From: QYOJ01 sp043806735
GTDB lineage: Bacteria > Bacteroidota > Bacteroidia > Bacteroidales > FEN-979
DNA length: 17,641 bases
Assembly (NCBI GenBank): GCA_043806735.1
Contig: JAZDGR010000018.1
Location: 1-17,641 of the forward strand
Reading direction: 5' to 3'
Below are positions 6,861 to 13,241 of the stretch, piece by piece (within the stretch, counting starts at the first letter, position 1; every line of letters begins with the position of its first letter). Position numbers and translations under genes: made by a program. Below the pieces are notes generated by a model. That model had not been told where the DNA came from. It did not search any database and saw nothing but the letters and a program-made list of their open reading frames with translations.

Positions 6861-7049
6861 ATGGCCAAGAATAGTTTCATGAATATACTCTTCGCAAGCG
6901 TGGCCGGACTCGCTGCAGGGATTGCCATCGGCATCCTCCTGGCCCCTGAGAAAGGATCCAAAACCCGGAAAAAGTTACAAGAGAAGCTCCAGGATCTTTC
7001 CGATTCAATCCAGGAAGAGTTTTCGGGAGAGCCGGAAAAAAAGAATTAA
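6861..7049 (+). CDS. YtxH domain-containing protein
   Basis: This is a 62-aa protein with an N-terminal glycine/alanine-rich membrane helix (about residues 8-28) immediately followed by the YtxH signature LLAPEKGSKTRKKL (about 26-39) and a charged helical tail rich in Lys and Glu. YtxH proteins are small membrane-anchored, stress-associated proteins in many bacteria; no enzymatic role is known. It heads a tightly packed run with a holin-like protein (24 bp gap) and a third small protein. This arrangement is common for these small envelope genes in Bacteroidota. Confidence 0.85.
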   Translation: MAKNSFMNILFASVAGLAAGIAIGILLAPEKGSKTRKKLQEKLQDLSDSIQEEFSGEPEKKN

Positions 7050-7073
7050 CGCAGAAAACACAAAACACCCAGC

Positions 7074-7442
7074 ATGGATCCGACAAAAATCGCAAGTCAG
7101 TTCTCGTCGCTGACGGGAAATGTCAAGCAGTACATTTGGCAGAAGTTTGAGTTGTTCCGATTGATGGCAGCAGAAAAAGTGGCCCTCCTGACGACCCACA
7201 TCATACTCACCCTAATCCTCTTCATTCTGAGTTTGTTCCTGATTTTTTTCCTGGCGCTTTCCTTTATCTTCTGGTACGGAGAGTATATAGGTCCGATGTA
7301 CGAAGCAGCATTGATGGTATCAGGATTCTTCCTCCTGGTTTCCATAGCTACTTATCTTTTGCGGTACCAGCTTTTTATCAATCCACTGGTTTCCCGCTTG
7401 TCAAACTTAATTCTGGAGGAGGAAACAGATGAAGATGAATGA
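7074..7442 (+). CDS. phage holin-like superfamily III membrane protein
   Basis: The 122-aa protein starts with a soluble amphipathic stretch (VKQYIWQKFELFRLMAAEKV). Two strong membrane helices follow at about 40-66 and 76-98, and the end is acidic (EEETDEDE). The layout and the WQKFELFRLMAAEK region match the Phage_holin_3_6 / DUF1469-type family found next to YtxH genes in many non-phage chromosomes. Despite the name, no other phage gene lies nearby, so a role in envelope homeostasis is more plausible than lysis. The stop overlaps the start of the next gene by 14 bp, which suggests translational coupling. Confidence 0.75.
   Translation: MDPTKIASQFSSLTGNVKQYIWQKFELFRLMAAEKVALLTTHIILTLILFILSLFLIFFLALSFIFWYGEYIGPMYEAALMVSGFFLLVSIATYLLRYQLFINPLVSRLSNLILEEETDEDE
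7415..7422 (+). promoter_or_regulatory. strong ribosome binding site inside the upstream gene
   Basis: GGAGGAGG stands 6 bp before the ATG at 7429 and is one of only two strong Shine-Dalgarno sites in the window. It supports the 7429 start and the overlap with the holin-like gene. Confidence 0.6.
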
Positions 7443-7740
7443 GTACAGGGGTCGACAGCACAAACCGGTGCGTACCATGAAACAGCTGAAACTCGAGAAG
7501 CGGAGGCTTCAGCATGAGATTGACCTGAAAGAAATAGAAATCGGGCAGGACTACCGTAACCTGATCGACATACTGACCTTCCGGAATGTGCTGCAAGTTA
7601 TTGCTGACGATATTGTCGCGGCTAATACCGTGGTTTCCAAGGCGTACTCCGTCATAAAACCTTTGTTCAAGAAGAGAAAGAAAAAGAAGGAAGAGGGAAG
7701 AAGGAAGAGGGAAGAAGGAAGAGGAGGGAGTGAAGGATGA
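7429..7740 (+). CDS. small basic helical protein with a repeat-encoded tail (unrecognised)
   Basis: The product is 103 aa. Residues about 17-50 form a charged coiled-coil-like helix (QLKLEKRRLQHEIDLKEIEI). A mixed segment, NVLQVIADDIVAANTVVSKA, ends near VIKPLFKKRK. From about residue 85 the protein becomes a run of Lys, Arg, Glu and Gly (KKKKEEGRRKREEGRGGSEG). This tail is encoded by a 14-bp tandem repeat and is probably an accidental extension of an original shorter protein. The gene overlaps the holin-like gene by 14 bp and has a good ribosome site, so it belongs to that operon. Related genes often follow holin-like genes in this phylum, but I cannot name the family or a function. Confidence 0.65.
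   Translation: MKMNEYRGRQHKPVRTMKQLKLEKRRLQHEIDLKEIEIGQDYRNLIDILTFRNVLQVIADDIVAANTVVSKAYSVIKPLFKKRKKKKEEGRRKREEGRGGSEG
7684..7725. repeat. 14-bp purine tandem repeat, three copies, encoding a protein tail
   Basis: The unit aagaaggaagaggg occurs at 7684-7697 and 7698-7711, with a near copy at 7712-7725. Because 14 is not a multiple of three, copy-number change would alter the end of the encoded protein. One strand is entirely purine. Confidence 0.85.
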
Positions 7741-7749
7741 GGGAAGAGG

Positions 7750-7777
7750 GACGAAGGACGAAGGACGTGAGACGTGA
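7750..7777. repeat. heptamer tract: two gacgaag then two gacgtga
   Basis: Four contiguous 7-bp units occupy 7750-7756, 7757-7763, 7764-7770 and 7771-7777. The first two are identical and the last two are identical. The tract ends 2 bp before the ATG at 7780. Confidence 0.9.
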
Positions 7778-7779
7778 AA

Positions 7780-8595
7780 ATGCCTTCATACCTTTGTGCC
7801 CCGATTTTTATTCGAATCGTCAACCTCTGTAAACTTCTTTCCAGTTATTTCTCATCTATTCTGCTTCGAAAACCGGTCCATTGGGGAGATCCCGGATTTG
7901 TTTCTATTGAACCTACCAACCAATGCAACCTGCGATGCCCCGAATGCCAGACCGGACAACGGGGACTCACAAGGTCCACGGGCACGTTATCCCTGGAAAA
8001 CTTCCAGAAATACCTTACTCAGCTCCACCGGCGTCTGAGCTACCTGACCCTCTATTTCCAGGGAGAGCCTTACCTGAACCCGTATTTGTTCAATATGATC
8101 TCTTATGCCCGCTCCCGCGACATCTTTGTATGGACCTCCACCAACGGCCATTTCCTTACCGAAGAAAATATCAGGAAAACCATTGCATCGGGCCTGAACA
8201 AGCTGGTCATCTCCCTCGATGGGACCGATCAGGAAGCCTATGAACAATACCGGGTTGGGGGTTTGTTCGGGAAAGTCGTTGAAGGGATACGGACTTTCGT
8301 GAGGATCCGGCAAGAACTGGAGGCGACAAGGCCAGAACTGGAGATTCAGTTTCTGGTGTTGAAGTCAAATCAGCATCAGATAAAGGAAATTAGGAAATTA
8401 GGTAATTTGTTTGGCGTTGACCGAACGGTATTGAAAACGGCGCAGTTCAATGATTTTGAACACGGCAATCCGCTGATGCCGGAGGAGGGGAAATACTCGA
8501 GGTACAGGGAAAAAGGCAACGAGGCAACGAGGCAACAAGTCAAAATTCATCACGGCACAACGACCCATCAGCACATCAGCACATTAGCACATTAG
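7780..8595 (+). CDS. radical SAM enzyme of the SPASM family, N-terminal part (gene split by octamer repeats)
   Basis: The catalytic motif CNLRCPEC (CxxxCxxC, ligands for the 4Fe-4S cluster that cleaves SAM) is at about residues 48-55, preceded by GFVSIEPTNQ. The radical SAM barrel continues with LTLYFQGEPYLNPYLF, TSTNGHFLTEENI, LVISLDGTDQEAYEQYRVGG and LVLKSNQHQIKEI, to about residue 245 (GKYSRYREKG). After this the frame enters two octanucleotide tracts and ends at a TAG inside the second. The expected SPASM domain lies just downstream in another frame (8646-8849). The ATG at 7780 was chosen; GTG at 7774 is inside a repeat. A -7-like TACCTTTG within the first codons raises the possibility of a later start. 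The substrate is unknown. As read here the enzyme lacks its auxiliary cluster domain. Confidence 0.82.
   Translation: MPSYLCAPIFIRIVNLCKLLSSYFSSILLRKPVHWGDPGFVSIEPTNQCNLRCPECQTGQRGLTRSTGTLSLENFQKYLTQLHRRLSYLTLYFQGEPYLNPYLFNMISYARSRDIFVWTSTNGHFLTEENIRKTIASGLNKLVISLDGTDQEAYEQYRVGGLFGKVVEGIRTFVRIRQELEATRPELEIQFLVLKSNQHQIKEIRKLGNLFGVDRTVLKTAQFNDFEHGNPLMPEEGKYSRYREKGNEATRQQVKIHHGTTTHQHISTLAH
7789..7796 (+). promoter_or_regulatory. candidate -7 box (TACCTTTG) overlapping the radical SAM start
   Basis: TACCTTTG matches TAnnTTTG exactly and is followed by the GTGCCC context often seen at such boxes. It lies 9 bp after the chosen ATG. It may therefore be chance, or it may mean that the real translation start is downstream at a non-ATG codon. 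Confidence 0.25.
8515..8538. repeat. octamer tract inside the radical SAM gene: ggcaacga, ggcaacga, ggcaacaa
   Basis: Three contiguous 8-bp units occupy 8515-8522, 8523-8530 and 8531-8538, the third with one changed base. They lie where the linker between the radical SAM barrel and the SPASM domain should be. Confidence 0.88.
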
Positions 8596-8597
8596 CA
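8566..8597. repeat. octamer tract inside the radical SAM gene: two catcagca then two cattagca
   Basis: Four contiguous 8-bp units occupy 8566-8573, 8574-8581, 8582-8589 and 8590-8597, followed by a degenerate fifth (catcacca). The TAG that ends the N-terminal frame (8593-8595) is inside the fourth unit. With three units instead of four, the frame would read on into the SPASM domain. Confidence 0.92.
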
Positions 8598-8645
8598 CAT
8601 CACCAGTTCGTAATCAAACACCCGCTTCGCAATCGTTGTTTCCGC

Positions 8646-8849
8646 ATGTGGAGCGGTTGCGTAATCACATGGGACGGGCTGGTGGTGCCGTGTTGTTTCG
8701 ATAAGGATGCCGATCATTGTCTGGGCGATCTGAAGACCCAGTCGTTTCAGGATATCTGGAGAGGTGAGAAATACCGTGAGTTCAGGAAAAGGATCTTTAC
8801 AGAGAGAAAATCGGTTGATATTTGCAGGAATTGCACGCAAAAGTGGTGA
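8646..8849 (+). CDS. SPASM domain, C-terminal part of the split radical SAM gene
   Basis: From the ATG at 8646 this gives 67 aa. The same frame is open back into the repeat tract and reads QFVIKHPLRNRCFR before that ATG, which is authentic family sequence. The region carries the cysteines that bind the auxiliary iron-sulfur cluster(s): one in NRCFR, SGC, VPCC, DHC, and the closing CRNC. The block VITWDGLVVPCCFDKDADH is a hallmark of this Bacteroidota radical SAM/SPASM family, as is GDLKTQSFQDIW. As an isolated 67-aa product it would lack the radical SAM core, so I read it as the second half of the upstream gene and not as an independent gene. The TGA at 8847-8849 touches another repeat tract. 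Confidence 0.8.
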   Translation: MWSGCVITWDGLVVPCCFDKDADHCLGDLKTQSFQDIWRGEKYREFRKRIFTERKSVDICRNCTQKW

Positions 8850-8851
8850 GA

Positions 8852-8885
8852 GTGGTGCGGTGGTAACGTGGTGCGGTGGGGGGGG
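8852..8885. repeat. octamer tract gtggtgcg/gtggtaac with a terminal G8 run
   Basis: The units are gtggtgcg (8852-8859), gtggtaac (8860-8867) and gtggtgcg (8868-8875), then gt and a run of eight G at 8878-8885. The tract starts directly after the SPASM stop codon. Confidence 0.8.
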
Positions 8886-8933
8886 TAAAGTAATCCTTCG
8901 TTTTTCAGGATTTCCGCGAGTTTCGGTTGGAGT

Positions 8934-9032
8934 TTAGCGTAGCAGGGTAAACGGGATCTCTTTTACTTCTGCCCTGGTGAAAACAGGAAGCAGTAGAAGA
9001 ATAACGACGGTGATTCTTTTAAATGTTTTCAT
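8934..9032 (-). pseudogene. remnant of an exported protein: signal peptide with an early stop
   Basis: On the minus strand an ATG at 9032 opens 32 codons. They form a good signal peptide (KRITVVILLLLPVFTRA) and a short mature part (EVKEIPFTLLR), then a stop. In the next frame the sequence continues as AKLQPKLAEILKNEGLLYP, an amphipathic, protein-like stretch that runs into the G/C homopolymer and repeat tract. I infer a small exported protein broken by a frameshift or cut off by the repeat. A short secreted peptide is the alternative. The rest of the gap 8850-9117 shows nothing else clear apart from a weak -7-like TACATTCG at 9077-9084 ahead of the channel gene. Confidence 0.35.
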
Positions 9033-9117
9033 TGAAAAGTTTTTAACAAAATCTTACTTTCAGGCGCAATCATAATTACATTCGTAAATTGAATCCATTC
9101 AAAGAAGTACCTCAACC

Positions 9118-9804
9118 ATGAGTTTCCTGAAAATCTTTACTGAAAAAAACCGGAAAAACCTGATCATAGCAAATTCCATCCTGCTGTTTTGCATTCTCGC
9201 TGTTCTTGTCCTCATCCCCTTCTTGCCGGCTATAGTCCAAAAAACGCTCGCCAGGTTACTATATATGGGAATTTATTTTGGCTCTGTCTATGCCCTTGTC
9301 ACCCGCATCAGGATCATGTTTACTCTGGCTATTGGATTATCGCTGATGCAAATTGCCTCACAGTTTGCAGGAAGTGAAACCATTGAATTGATTGCACAGG
9401 CCCTGAATACTGTTTTTTTTATATATGTGGTGGTCAGGCTAATCAAGCAATTTGCCCTGGCCAAAGAGATCTCCCCCATGGTAATTCTGGGGTCTATCAA
9501 CGGGTATCTCCTGACCGGCCTCGTTTTTTCTATTTTTGTATTAATCGTGGCAACCGTTTATCCGCAATCCTACCAACTGACCACAACAGGCGGTTATCTT
9601 TCGGCTCATGATAATTACCGTGTATTCATCTATTATACCTTCATCACCATGACGACCGTAGGATACGGAGATATCGTCCCGGTAAGCGCGGCAGCACGTT
9701 CTCTGGCCATTCTGATGGCGGTAACCGGCCAACTTTACATCGCCGTTATCATTGCCTTTCTTGTCGGAAAATTTGCGGGCCATCTCCTGAAAAAACAAAA
9801 TTGA
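9118..9804 (+). CDS. two-pore-type / voltage-like potassium channel family protein
   Basis: The 228-aa protein has the ion-channel pore signature TMTTVGYGD with the selectivity filter TVGYGD at residues 180-185, followed by IVPVSAAARS and a last membrane helix (about 195-220). Five further hydrophobic segments precede it (about 15-40, 44-62, 66-85, 90-113, 120-148), giving an S1-S6-like layout. S4 does not show the regular arginine ladder of voltage sensors. No C-terminal RCK or cyclic-nucleotide domain is present; the protein ends GHLLKKQN. The family forms tetrameric potassium channels in the inner membrane. It stands alone, facing the transporter gene that converges on it with a gap of 35 bp. 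Confidence 0.85.
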   Translation: MSFLKIFTEKNRKNLIIANSILLFCILAVLVLIPFLPAIVQKTLARLLYMGIYFGSVYALVTRIRIMFTLAIGLSLMQIASQFAGSETIELIAQALNTVFFIYVVVRLIKQFALAKEISPMVILGSINGYLLTGLVFSIFVLIVATVYPQSYQLTTTGGYLSAHDNYRVFIYYTFITMTTVGYGDIVPVSAAARSLAILMAVTGQLYIAVIIAFLVGKFAGHLLKKQN

Positions 9805-9839
9805 CCATCCAAAGAAACGAAGGATGAACTGCCCACAAA

Positions 9840-11150
9840 CTAATCCCGGCTGGAATCCACCGCCCGGGGCACAATCAACCGGTTGTACAGTAACAGCCCG
9901 ATAATGGTCACAACGCCGATCATACTGAAGGTGATCCAGAGCATTGGGGGATTGTTCAGTTTATCAATAAAGAGCACGTAAAGCCAGGCTCCCAGGATCC
10001 CTCCTACCCCGCTGCCGATCACCCCGTAAAGAAAGGAGTAGCCCTGGTAAAGCGCTTTTTTATCGGCAGGCGCAATCAATCCCACATAGGAGATGAATTT
10101 CGGGTGTGCCGTCATCTCGCCGAGGGTGAAAACGAACATTCCGGTTATAAAGATCCACGGGCTCGGAGAGATGGCGAGCATTCCCATTCCGATGGAGCCG
10201 AGCGCGATTCCGCCGATCATGGTTGGCAGCGCTTTGGCTTTCCGTACAAGGGCAGAGACCAGCAATTGCAGCAGGATAATGGCTCCGGCATTCATGGCGG
10301 TGACATGCTCGGCTTCAAATTTCCAGTCGGGATTGGAAACAAAAAGGGAAAGGAACGAGTTTACGATCCTGTTGACCGGCGCCATATTGATATGTTCGGT
10401 AAGGTACCACAATACCGAGTCGTAGACCTGGAAATACATGATCCAGAAGCCCGAATAGATCACGATCATCAGTATGAAACGATAGTCTTTCAGAACCGTA
10501 AGCATCTCGGTAAAAACTTTGAGGAGTGACCTGGATCCTGTAGCGGTCCATTTCGGTTCTTTAAACATAAAATAGTTCAGGAAGAGGAGCCAGCCGGTTC
10601 CTATCGCGGCCATGAAAAAGATGTAATTGTAGGATATTGATTTCATCCATGGCACCAGGATCAGCGGAAAGATAAAGGCGCCCAGGTTGATCGACCAGTA
10701 GTAGATTCCGAAACCGAGGGAAGAGTTGGATTCATCAGTCACCCGGGCGATGGTTCCGGAGATCATGGGTTTGAAAAAACCGGCGCCCAGGGCTACCAGT
10801 AACAGGCTCATGAAGACCGTTCCGTAGGTGTCGGAGAAACCAGTCAGCAGGTAGCCCGTACTCATGGAGATAAAGGCAAAAAAGAGCACCTTTTTGTACC
10901 CGAACCGATCGCCGATGGCCCCTGCCAGGATCGGCAGAAAATAGAGCAGCGGAGTAATTACACTCTTAATGGCTCCCACGCTCTCCTTGGAAAAAGCCAA
11001 TCCGCCCTGATCCCTGTTCAGTACGAGGTAGACCGACAACACCGACATGACTCCGTAGTAGGAGCCCCGTTCGAAGAACTCCATCACGATCACCGTCCAG
11101 AAGTTGCGGGGGAAGGAGCTTATTCCTTTTTTTGGTGCGGGCTCAGTCAT
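9840..11150 (-). CDS. major facilitator transporter, POT/peptide-transporter-like
   Basis: At 436 aa with about twelve hydrophobic segments, this fits a proton-coupled MFS carrier. EFFERGSYYGVMSVLSVYL at residues 24-42 matches the ExxER-[FG]-SYYG motif of the POT (PTR2) oligopeptide symporter family. Motif A follows as GAIGDRFGYKKVL at 77-89. The conserved block GAGFFKPMISGTIARV and the YYWSINLGAFIFP segment are also POT-like. The protein is a little shorter than typical bacterial di/tripeptide carriers. The ATG at 11150 is the first in frame. It is divergent from the NahK-like kinase, with 137 bp between them. Uptake of small peptides is the likely role, but nucleoside- or sugar-linked relatives exist. 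Confidence 0.8.
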   Translation of the reverse strand: MTEPAPKKGISSFPRNFWTVIVMEFFERGSYYGVMSVLSVYLVLNRDQGGLAFSKESVGAIKSVITPLLYFLPILAGAIGDRFGYKKVLFFAFISMSTGYLLTGFSDTYGTVFMSLLLVALGAGFFKPMISGTIARVTDESNSSLGFGIYYWSINLGAFIFPLILVPWMKSISYNYIFFMAAIGTGWLLFLNYFMFKEPKWTATGSRSLLKVFTEMLTVLKDYRFILMIVIYSGFWIMYFQVYDSVLWYLTEHINMAPVNRIVNSFLSLFVSNPDWKFEAEHVTAMNAGAIILLQLLVSALVRKAKALPTMIGGIALGSIGMGMLAISPSPWIFITGMFVFTLGEMTAHPKFISYVGLIAPADKKALYQGYSFLYGVIGSGVGGILGAWLYVLFIDKLNNPPMLWITFSMIGVVTIIGLLLYNRLIVPRAVDSSRD

Positions 11151-11273
11151 GGGATACGGTTAAGTACAAAAATGAAACGGCTAAAATAGGAAAAATTACC
11201 CCTCCCCCTTATTTCAAACTTCGTTATGCGTTGTCCGATCATTCAATTTTTATATTTCATACTTTTACCTCCT

Positions 11274-11300
11274 AATCTGCGCAATCTGTGGAATCTGCGG
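11274..11300. repeat. nonamer tract (aatctgcgc, aatctgtgg, aatctgcgg) at the NahK-like start
   Basis: Three contiguous 9-bp units occupy 11274-11282, 11283-11291 and 11292-11300. The GTG at 11288, the first possible start of the kinase, lies in the second unit, so the encoded N-terminal residues may be repeat-derived. Confidence 0.85.
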
Positions 11301-12415
11301 TTAATAAATTGTTCGCAATCACCAATAAATTCGAAGTTGAAGGGACCCCCTCTGCCGTCTCCCCCATCGGCTCGGGCCACATCAACGACTCCTACCTCAT
11401 TACGACCACCCCGGATCCGGCCCCGGATTATGTGTTGCAACGGATCAACCATCAGGTATTCAAAGACATTCCCGGCCTGACGGCAAACATTGCCACGGTG
11501 ACGGAACACATCCGGAAGCAACTCGCTGAACGGCCGGTATTGACCGGGCAGGCACGACCGGCTTCCTCCATGCAGGTCCTACAGCTGATCGAGGCAAAAA
11601 ACGGCTCGTTCATTTACATGGATCTGCAAGGGAATTCCTGGCGCCGCTATCATCACATCCGCGGAAGCCACAGTTTTGACAACGTACCGGGTCCGGAATT
11701 TGCTTACGAAGGGGGATGTGCATTCGGGTGGTTTCAGCAGATGACAGCCGGGCTATCTACGGAATCACTCTGTGTGACCATCCCACGGTTTCACGATATC
11801 GTGTGGAGGCTGGAGCAATTTGAAGAGGCCGTTCACACTGATATCGTGCATCGTGTGTCGCAAACCGAAGCTGAGATTCGGTTTATACGCGAACGATCGG
11901 CTGAGATGCAAACGATCAACCGGCTGATTGATTCCCGACAGCTTCCCTTGCGTGTCACCCACAACGATACGAAATTCAACAATATCCTGTTCGATGCGAA
12001 CAACAGGGCGATCTGTATTGTGGATCTCGACACGGTGATGCCCGGGACCGTGCTGTACGATTTCGGGGATGCGATCCGCACAGGCACCAATACCGGCACA
12101 GAGGATGAAGTGGACCTTGAAAAAGTATCCCTGGATATGGGTTTATTCGAAGCCTATTCCCGGGGATTTCTTGAAGTAGCCGGACCTGGCCTGACCCAGA
12201 TTGAGATCGATCACCTGGCTTTCTCGGCAAGATTCATGACCTTTATCATCGGACTCCGCTTCCTCACCGACCACATTAACGGGGATACCTATTACAAGAT
12301 CCGCTTCCCCGGCCATAACCTGCAACGGGCCAGGAGTCAGTTCAGGTTACTCTCGGAGATGGAAAAACAATCTGGGAGAATGGAACAGATCATCAAAGCT
12401 TTTTCCCCTTTTTGA
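11288..12415 (+). CDS. nahK: N-acetylhexosamine 1-kinase-like aminoglycoside phosphotransferase-fold kinase
   Basis: The 375-aa protein aligns by eye with bifidobacterial NahK, which makes GlcNAc-1-phosphate or GalNAc-1-phosphate from the free sugar and ATP. The N-terminus has FEVEGTPSAVSPIGSGHIND (about 15-34), equivalent to the NahK nucleotide loop. The catalytic Brenner-type loop is THNDTKFNNILF at 224-235, with Asp 227 as the likely catalytic base. The metal-binding segment is IVDLDTVMPGTVLYDFGDA at 244-262. GTG at 11288 lies in a repeat; the TTG at 11309 (reading LFAITNKF) is a sensible alternative start. The neighbours are not a lacto-N-biose cluster. The gene stands alone on this strand and its last 23 bp overlap the end of the convergent Pta/Ptb-like gene. 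Salvage of amino sugars, for example from cell-wall turnover or glycans, is the inferred role. Confidence 0.75.
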   Translation: MESAVNKLFAITNKFEVEGTPSAVSPIGSGHINDSYLITTTPDPAPDYVLQRINHQVFKDIPGLTANIATVTEHIRKQLAERPVLTGQARPASSMQVLQLIEAKNGSFIYMDLQGNSWRRYHHIRGSHSFDNVPGPEFAYEGGCAFGWFQQMTAGLSTESLCVTIPRFHDIVWRLEQFEEAVHTDIVHRVSQTEAEIRFIRERSAEMQTINRLIDSRQLPLRVTHNDTKFNNILFDANNRAICIVDLDTVMPGTVLYDFGDAIRTGTNTGTEDEVDLEKVSLDMGLFEAYSRGFLEVAGPGLTQIEIDHLAFSARFMTFIIGLRFLTDHINGDTYYKIRFPGHNLQRARSQFRLLSEMEKQSGRMEQIIKAFSPF

Positions 12416-13226
12416 TGTTTGCGAGGGCGTTGGCGAACTCAAGATATTCATAAAAGCCGGGTGCATTACGGAACGATTCCACCACGAGCTGATCAATCCC
12501 GGAAATAATCCCACCATAAATTTTCACCTGACCGAGAAAGACCAGCGAACGCAATACATGATTTCCCACCATGCCATTGGCAAAGACAAGGATGGTGCAT
12601 TGATCGGCAATTGCTTTTTCAATTTCAATGAAGTAATTTTCGATCTGAAAATCTTTTCGGAGAAGGTTGACGATCGTTTCTGCATCCCGGTGGGTTTGGT
12701 CAAGAGTTTGATTTTTCCCCAGCGTTTCGGGCCTGACCCCGGAGGTCACCCCGACTTTTACCGGAAGGTTCAGCAACCCGAGCAGTTCAATCGCTTCTTC
12801 GATCAGGATGATCTTCTGATCGACTGTCCATCCTTGCGCGTTTGAAATGGCTAAGGGGATGAAGACACGGCCCAGGTTATCTTTCACTACTCCCAGGTCC
12901 TTGATTATATCAGGTGGATAGCCAAACTGGCACACAAGCTCCGAACGAAGAACCGTTGCGGTGGCTTGTCCGCGGACGATCGCATCGACTTCCCTTAATT
13001 TCAGCGCGGTCACCAAAGCTTGTTCGGGGGTTTTCGTATGAATGAAAGGAACCTTGGAAATCGCCTTACCGAAAACGGTAACCTCGCAGAACTCCGTAGC
13101 CCTTGTCAACGATTCCACGATGGCCTCATCCGGATGGAGAATTCCGATGCCGATCCGTTGTTTCCCGGATGCCGCTTGTTCATGTAGGAATCTGTCGAAT
13201 GCTGTTTCAATATTCATTTGATCCAT
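12393..13226 (-). CDS. divergent phosphate acyltransferase (Pta/Ptb superfamily) protein, MtxX-like
   Basis: The 277-aa protein has the phosphate acetyl/butyryltransferase fold pattern: GIGILHPDEAIVESL near the start, DAIVRG at 81-86, PVKVGVTSGVRPE at 155-167, and FANGMVGNHVLRSLVFLG at 215-232, which corresponds to the GN-x-L-K/R-x-L segment of Pta/Ptb. The last motif, normally TSRADS-like and involved in CoA/phosphate binding, is altered to ESFRNAPG (250-257). Overall it reminds me more of the methanogen marker protein MtxX than of ordinary Ptb, but that is from memory and not from an alignment. The family exchanges phosphate and CoA on acyl groups. It is the third gene of a close-packed operon (15 bp after the ATP-grasp gene), which suggests that it acts together with the split dikinase. 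ATG at 13217 is a possible alternative start. Confidence 0.6.
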   Translation of the reverse strand: MDQMNIETAFDRFLHEQAASGKQRIGIGILHPDEAIVESLTRATEFCEVTVFGKAISKVPFIHTKTPEQALVTALKLREVDAIVRGQATATVLRSELVCQFGYPPDIIKDLGVVKDNLGRVFIPLAISNAQGWTVDQKIILIEEAIELLGLLNLPVKVGVTSGVRPETLGKNQTLDQTHRDAETIVNLLRKDFQIENYFIEIEKAIADQCTILVFANGMVGNHVLRSLVFLGQVKIYGGIISGIDQLVVESFRNAPGFYEYLEFANALANIKKGKKL

Positions 13227-13241
13227 TTTTACTGTTTATCC

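Noticed and set aside
7074..7442. Holin-like protein as a sign of a prophage.
   Set aside because: No other phage gene is present. This family commonly accompanies YtxH in ordinary Bacteroidota chromosomes.
8513..8610. Simple sequencing or assembly error as the only explanation of the split radical SAM gene.
   Set aside because: The disruption falls exactly in clean 8-bp repeat units, and one unit accounts for the frame difference. An error in copy number remains possible but would itself reflect repeat instability.
11251..11258. TATATTTC as a -7 box for the NahK-like gene.
   Set aside because: One mismatch at the key G position and no clear -33 element; left out of the feature list.
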